DNA of 8,992 nt from an uncultured Campylobacter sp. Lineage in GTDB: Bacteria > Campylobacterota > Campylobacteria > Campylobacterales > Campylobacteraceae. Under the pieces are notes generated by a model. The model was not told the DNA's origin, ran no database searches, and was given only the letters and a program-made list of their open reading frames with translations. The stretch covers positions 1-8,992 of the forward strand of contig NZ_CALIMQ010000172.1 of the NCBI RefSeq assembly GCF_938045535.1. Direction: 5' to 3'. Position numbers and translations under genes: made by a program. Below are positions 5,698-8,992 of the stretch, piece after piece. Position 1 is the stretch's first letter, and each line of letters opens with the position of its first letter.

Positions 5698-6286
5698 CGA
5701 AGGAGTTTTGAGCGCGCCCGTGCTGCTTGCCGGCTGGGCGGTTACGGCGCCTGCGGTAGCGGCGATTTTATGGCGCGTAAGGCAGTCTGAAATCCCTAGG
5801 ATCGCATGTTTTAGCGCGCTGTTTTTCGTCGCCTCTTTCGTGCATCTGCCTGTGGGCGTCAGCTCCATGCACCTGATGCTAAGCGGGCTCGTGGGCGCGT
5901 TTTTGGGCTCGCGTGCGATCTTGGCGATTTTCGTCGCGCTTTTTTTGCAAGGGGTGTTTTTCGGCTTCGGAGGGCTTAGCGTGCTCGGCGTAAATACCGC
6001 AGTCATCGGCTTTCCGGCGGTTTTGGGCGGGCTCTTTGCCGCCGCCTCAAAAGCGCAAGAGCTAAAAGCGCGCACGCAAAAAATTTATCTATTTTTGGCG
6101 GGTTTCGTACCGATCGTCTGCTCGATGCTGCTTCTTGATCTCGTGCTTTTCATTAGCGGGCGGGAGTTTTTTGCTATCGCGACGCTCATCTCGCTCGAAG
6201 GTGCGATCCTAGCTGTTTTGGAAGGGATCATCACTCTTTTTGCGCTTAGCTTTATTGCGAAATTTTACGGCGGACAGAGGCGATGA
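5687..6286 (+). CDS. nikM: NikM, substrate-binding membrane component (S component) of the ECF nickel transporter
   Basis: 199 residues, six or seven membrane segments, CbiM/NikM family. The N-terminus MHISEG matches the family MHIxEG, in which the free amino group and His2 bind the metal; the GTG start is therefore functionally fixed. A second conserved block FVHLPVGVSSMHLMLSG (52-67) supplies His53 and His62, one of which should be the further ligand. Other family marks are LFLQGVFFGFGGLSVLG and VNTAVIGFP. The substrate is probably Ni2+, judged from the NikK/NikL partners; Co2+ (CbiM) is the alternative, but no cobalamin riboswitch or B12 genes are visible. The end overlaps nikL as ATGA. 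Confidence 0.93.
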   Translation: MHISEGVLSAPVLLAGWAVTAPAVAAILWRVRQSEIPRIACFSALFFVASFVHLPVGVSSMHLMLSGLVGAFLGSRAILAIFVALFLQGVFFGFGGLSVLGVNTAVIGFPAVLGGLFAAASKAQELKARTQKIYLFLAGFVPIVCSMLLLDLVLFISGREFFAIATLISLEGAILAVLEGIITLFALSFIAKFYGGQRR

Positions 6287-6924
6287 GAGCGCTATTTTTC
6301 TTAGCGGTTTTGAGCTCTTTTGCATTTTCGCATGCGCTTCATCTTTTCGCGACGCAAGAGGGCGATAGAGTGGCGATTTATAGCTATTTTTATAAAAATT
6401 CTCCCTGCATGCAGTGCGAAGTTTTAATCAATGCGGACGGGCGCGAAATTTTGCGGACCAAGACCGATAAAGAGGGACTTGCGAGCATACGAATGCCAGC
6501 TAAAAATTTTACTATTCAAATTTACGGAGGTGCAGGGCACGGTGCACAGATGGAATTTAGCGCCGAGAACTTTGCGCCGCATAATTCCGGTGATCCTGAA
6601 AATTCCACGCCACAAAATTCTGACGTTTCTGAAAATCCTGTGCCGCAAAATTTGAACGCCGCTAAAAATTCTGCGTCCAAAGACAGCGCACCCGAAAATA
6701 TCGCGCCGAAAGCTAGTACGCCTGAAAATAAAATTTCAAGCGCTTCAAAGCCTTTGGAAAATTCTGCCTCGCAAAGTATCTCACCGAAAGAAAGCCCTAA
6801 GGGCGATATTAGGAGCCTGGCGTTTCAAAACCAGTCCGCCGAGGCGCCTAAAATCGCGCTTTGTTTGGCCTTGATTTTCGGCTTTTTTGGCTTAATGTGG
6901 CTAGCAAAAAGAGCGCGCAAATGA
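6283..6924 (+). CDS. nikL: NikL, exported and membrane-anchored accessory protein of the nickel transporter
   Basis: 213 residues. Signal peptide 1-16/18 (MRALFFLAVLSSFAFS). The predicted mature end HALHLFA carries two His, then ALHLFATQEGDRVAIYSYF, a CxxC pair at C42/C45 (PCMQC), TDKEG near 61-65 and YGGAGHGAQMEF (81-92). This small periplasmic domain is joined by a Ser/Pro/Asn/Ala-rich linker (about 97-188) to one C-terminal membrane helix (190-207) followed by KRARK. This is the NikL layout, standing where NikN or CbiN is found in other systems. Starts and ends with 4-bp ATGA overlaps to nikM and nikQ, so translation is coupled. The linker is unusually long and RAATTY-rich. Confidence 0.85.
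   Translation: MRALFFLAVLSSFAFSHALHLFATQEGDRVAIYSYFYKNSPCMQCEVLINADGREILRTKTDKEGLASIRMPAKNFTIQIYGGAGHGAQMEFSAENFAPHNSGDPENSTPQNSDVSENPVPQNLNAAKNSASKDSAPENIAPKASTPENKISSASKPLENSASQSISPKESPKGDIRSLAFQNQSAEAPKIALCLALIFGFFGLMWLAKRARK
6571..6846 (+). repeat. Repetitive linker of nikL
   Basis: Encodes runs such as DPENSTPQNSDVSENPVPQN and APENIAPKASTPEN. Six RAATTY-family words (mostly AAATTC in GAAAATTCTG or CAAAATTCTG) lie in 276 bp. It is a tether between periplasmic domain and membrane helix, apparently lengthened by the same word family found in the operon gaps. Confidence 0.7.
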
Positions 6925-7568
6925 GCCCCACCGTATCGTTGCTCGCGTTTTTCATCTTCAGCTTCGGCGTCGGACTTAGCGAGCAGCTTTATGCGGCGTT
7001 TTTTGCCCCGCCGATGCTTCTTTTTGCGCTTAAAATTTCGATTGCGCGCGCGGTCTGCACAAGGCTTGCGGTATTAAATATCTTTGCTATTTTAAGCGCG
7101 TTAAGCCCCGCCATAGTCGGCAACTACGAGCTTGCGGGCGTGATATTTTTACGCGCGAATTTGATAATGGCGTTTGCGATTTTGCTATTTTATGGCAAGG
7201 ATGAATATTTTTTCGCGCGCGGATTTTACGGGCTCGGGCTCGGCGAAAAGCTAAGCTCTTTGGTGTATTGCTGCGGGCGATTCGTAAATTTTTTACGCTC
7301 GGATCTGGCGAGGCTGCAAGCTCTTTTGCGGATGCGCGGATTTGTAGGGACGAGCGGAATTTTCACCTATAAAATTTATGCGAATTTAGTTGGGATTTTA
7401 GCGATTTCGGCACTTGAGCAGGCAAGGAATTTAAGCCTGGTAATGAACGCGCGAGGATTTTGCGGTAGGCTATTTTACGAATGTCGCGAGGGCTTGAGCG
7501 TCTTGGAAGCCTCGTTTTTGGCGTTCGTGTTGGCGTGTGTATCTATTAAAATCGGAGCTATCTTATGA
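6921..7568 (+). CDS. nikQ: NikQ, transmembrane coupling component (EcfT/CbiQ family) of the nickel transporter
   Basis: 215 residues from ATG 6921, which overlaps the nikL TGA as ATGA. An upstream in-frame start at 6861 would overlap nikL by 64 bp and is not needed. Several membrane helices are visible (about 5-20, 23-45, 50-66, 72-91, and the C-terminal helix 195-214). The two coupling motifs that contact the ATPase are LLRMRGF (135-141) and MNARGF (175-180), fitting the AxRG-type motifs of the family. Ends with an ATGA overlap into nikO. Confidence 0.92.
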   Translation: MSPTVSLLAFFIFSFGVGLSEQLYAAFFAPPMLLFALKISIARAVCTRLAVLNIFAILSALSPAIVGNYELAGVIFLRANLIMAFAILLFYGKDEYFFARGFYGLGLGEKLSSLVYCCGRFVNFLRSDLARLQALLRMRGFVGTSGIFTYKIYANLVGILAISALEQARNLSLVMNARGFCGRLFYECREGLSVLEASFLAFVLACVSIKIGAIL

Positions 7569-8341
7569 GCTGTTCGCTTAAGGCGCTGGATTTAAGCGCT
7601 AAAAATGGCGAGCGAGAAATTTTTCGCGGCGTAAATTTGAGCGTAGGGCATAAGGAAAAAGTGGCGATCTTGGGCGCGAACGGGCAGGGCAAGACGAGCC
7701 TGCTTCAAATTTTAGGCGGCCTAAGGCAATGTGGCGAGGGCGAGATCGAGCTTTTCGGTGAGAAGCTTGAGTGTGCGGAGGATTTTGTAAAATTTCGCCA
7801 CGAGATCGGGTTTTTATTTCAAAACAGCGACGATCAATTTTTGTGCGCGAGCGTGTTTGAGGACGTCGCATTTAGCCTGCGTGCGCAAAATGAGCGGTTA
7901 AAACGAGCACGAAATGCAGAGCAAAGGCGTGGAATTTTTTCTAAATTTTTTAACCGTAAGGCGCAAATTTTAAGGCAGGGCAGCGAAAACGACCATCTAA
8001 AAAAGCTTGAAATTTTAAGCGAAGAGCAGATCGAGCGCAAGGCGCTTGAAACGCTGCGGCGCCTGGGAATCGAGCATCTACGCGAGCGGGTGCCCTTTCA
8101 TCTAAGCGGCGGCGAGAAAAAGCTAGTGGCGCTTGCGGGCGCGCTGGTGTGCGAGCCTAGGATACTGCTACTGGACGAGCCTACGACGGCGCTTGATGAA
8201 GCGATGCAGGAGCGCGTGGCGGGGATTTTGGCGGAGCTTGACGTAAGCGAGATCATCGTTTCGCACGATAAAAGCTTCATCGATAAAATCGCAGATAAAA
8301 TTTATTATTTAAAATCTGACGGGCTGTATGAAAGTCCATGA
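7565..8341 (+). CDS. nikO: NikO, ATPase component (CbiO/EcfA family) of the nickel transporter
   Basis: 258 residues. ABC ATPase motifs are complete: Walker A GANGQGKT (37-44), Q-loop FLFQNSDDQ (Q86), signature LSGGE (180-184), Walker B ILLLDEPTTALD (200-211, catalytic Glu205) and H-loop His234 (VSHD). It energises NikM/NikQ in the inner membrane. Only one ATPase gene is present, so a homodimer is expected. About 42 extra residues (109-150) lie between FSLRAQ and LSEEQIERKAL in the helical subdomain, where ordinary CbiO proteins go almost directly from one to the other. Last gene of the operon; its 3' end is repeated, decayed, just downstream. Confidence 0.95.
   Translation: MSCSLKALDLSAKNGEREIFRGVNLSVGHKEKVAILGANGQGKTSLLQILGGLRQCGEGEIELFGEKLECAEDFVKFRHEIGFLFQNSDDQFLCASVFEDVAFSLRAQNERLKRARNAEQRRGIFSKFFNRKAQILRQGSENDHLKKLEILSEEQIERKALETLRRLGIEHLRERVPFHLSGGEKKLVALAGALVCEPRILLLDEPTTALDEAMQERVAGILAELDVSEIIVSHDKSFIDKIADKIYYLKSDGLYESP
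7889..8014 (+). repeat. Charged, RAATTY-rich insertion within nikO
   Basis: Residues 109-150 include NERLKRARNAEQRRGIFSKF and NRKAQILRQG. Four RAATTY words (GAATTT once, AAATTT three times) fall in or at the edge of these 126 bp, far above the rest of the gene. Lys/Arg-rich, likely helical or disordered, between the Q-loop region and the signature motif. Confidence 0.65.
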
Positions 8342-8394
8342 TAAAATCATAGATAAATTTATCGTTTAAAATCAAGAGGCTTGTATAAGTCCAT
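8282..8394 (+). repeat. Decayed tandem duplication of the nikO 3' end
   Basis: Bases 8282-8339 (58 bp, encoding DKIADKIYYLKSDGLYESP without the stop) are followed at once by 8340-8394 (55 bp). I align the two with about 45 matches over 55 bases and three deleted bases. Shared words include GATAAAATC, AGATAAA, TTTAAAATC and AAGTCCAT. The second copy lies outside the gene, is frameshifted and carries stops, so it is a relic. It ends two bases before the CCA end of the tRNA gene. Confidence 0.8.
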
Positions 8395-8396
8395 AA

Positions 8397-8473
8397 TGGC
8401 GACCCTTGCGGGATTTGAACCACGCGTTTTCGCACTGAGAATGCAACGTCCTGAGCCACTAGACGAAAAGGTC
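8397..8473 (-). tRNA. tRNA-Glu (anticodon CTC)
   Basis: 77-base cloverleaf with encoded CCA. Acceptor stem GACCTTT/AAGGGTC pairs fully (one T-G), discriminator G. The D arm GTCT/GGAC has the GG pair in the loop. Anticodon stem TTGCA/TGCGA has loop TTCTCAG, giving anticodon CTC for Glu codon GAG (complement of 8437-8439). The T loop is TTCAAAT. The T stem pairs GCG-GG with CCCGC only if one T (at 8422) bulges out; otherwise three of five pairs fail. Campylobacter normally relies on tRNA-Glu(TTC), so this would be a second isoacceptor or a slightly damaged one. Confidence 0.88.
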
Positions 8474-8718
8474 AAGAAGCCGCATTATAGCGACAAAAAC
8501 AAAATTTTAGATAAAATACTAAATGTGGTGTCTTAATATGACGATAAGTTTTTTTAGAATTTTAAAGAACGACACATTGTTTATCGGGCTACGTTATTTA
8601 GATTAAAATTTAAAGGTACGATGGATGTAATTTTAATTTTAGTCAATCGCACTTATTTTTGAGATAAATTTAGGACGTAAGATTTATAATCTATCTGAAT
8701 TTATATACAAGGTGAAGC
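8474..8718. other. A/T-rich intergenic gap between PH-domain gene and tRNA-Glu
   Basis: Apart from the tRNA promoter I see no gene, stem-loop terminator or known RNA here. A 22-codon frame (8538-8606, plus) has no convincing ribosome binding site. Several RAATTY words occur (such as AAAATTTTAG and AGAATTTTA), but the gap is A/T-rich anyway. Confidence 0.5.
8484..8489 (-). promoter_or_regulatory. -10 box of the tRNA-Glu gene
   Basis: A perfect TATAAT on the minus strand, 10 bases before the mature tRNA 5' end, which suggests a very short leader. It supports the tRNA being expressed. Confidence 0.6.
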
Positions 8719-8992
8719 CTAGCCTATCTTTTCCATCGCCTTGTTTTTAAACGCTACTGGATTAGCGACAAATTGGAAGCTAACCGCCGTTCCGCCGGTG
8801 CCTCGTACCACTACGGTACCGCAGCCGAAAATTCTCCCGAGGACACCTTGCGCCACAGATAGGCTCTCGATTTTCTCGTATTTCAGCTCTACGGTGTCGC
8901 GGCTGACAAAGCCTGCTTTACCGATTATACGCTGATTTGTAATGGCAAGCTCGTTTGTTTTAAAAACAATCAATCCTTTAAGCAACGCCAGT
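8719..8992 (-). CDS. Bacterial PH-domain membrane protein, C-terminal part; start lies beyond the window
   Basis: The frame is open to the window edge (the residues before LLKGLIVF are also coded), so the gene begins outside. About 90 residues are visible and match the bPH_2 (YdbT-like, PF03703) family. A membrane segment end runs into LKGLIVFKTNELAITNQRII, followed by RDTVELKYEKIESLSV, LGRIFGCGTVVVRGTGG and a C-terminal helix. Such proteins anchor a single PH-like domain on the cytoplasmic membrane face; their function is mostly unknown. It ends in TAG at 8719, with no terminator seen before the tRNA gene on the same strand. Confidence 0.82.
   Translation of the reverse strand, partial: LALLKGLIVFKTNELAITNQRIIGKAGFVSRDTVELKYEKIESLSVAQGVLGRIFGCGTVVVRGTGGTAVSFQFVANPVAFKNKAMEKIG

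Noticed and set aside
6861..6920. Longer nikQ start at 6861
   Set aside because: It would overlap nikL by 64 bp. ATG 6921 gives the same 4-bp ATGA overlap as the other junctions and a normal N-terminus.
8538..8606. 22-codon plus-strand frame in the gap after the tRNA
   Set aside because: Weak ribosome binding site, no recognisable features, and such short frames are common in A/T-rich gaps.

Overview
The window looks like chromosomal DNA of a Campylobacter from the higher-GC, oral group (C. gracilis or the C. showae/C. rectus group are the best guesses). The reasons are the Campylobacter-like SerRS, NadD, RsfS and NikKMLQO proteins, tight operons, and sigma70 promoters with a -10 box but no obvious -35. 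The species call is inference from protein resemblance; no search was run.

Layout. Two divergent operons leave a shared 140-bp control region (4040-4179). Leftwards on the minus strand run serS (seryl-tRNA synthetase), a 262-codon open frame with pentapeptide-like phenylalanine repeats, nadD fused in frame to rsfS, and the start of a sodium-dependent (NSS/LeuT-type) transporter cut by the window edge. Rightwards on the plus strand run nikK, a 251-codon open frame with no recognisable domain, nikM, nikL, nikQ and nikO. Together the nik genes form an ECF-type nickel (possibly cobalt) importer: NikO is the ATPase, NikQ the coupling membrane protein, NikM the substrate-binding membrane protein, and NikK and NikL the exported accessory proteins. 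After nikO come a decayed tandem copy of its own 3' end, a minus-strand tRNA-Glu(CTC), a 245-bp gap and the C-terminal part of a bacterial PH-domain membrane protein.

The most unusual content is of two kinds. (1) The NSS transporter runs after its third membrane segment straight into choline-binding-type cell-wall repeats of the kind known from Gram-positive surface proteins, with a jump in G+C. (2) The hexamer family RAATTY (AAATTT, AAATTC, GAATTT, GAATTC) is packed at about 20-35 sites per kb into two operon gaps. The same words fill apparently expanded loops inside NadD (about 218 extra residues), NikL (about 90) and NikO (about 42). RAATTY is the motif methylated by CtsM in C. jejuni, where that methylation marks DNA for natural transformation. 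These clusters may therefore be a Campylobacter counterpart of DNA uptake sequences that has spread into tolerated places, genes included. A good match to the Helicobacter NikR operator pattern sits directly in front of nikK and fits nickel control of the importer.
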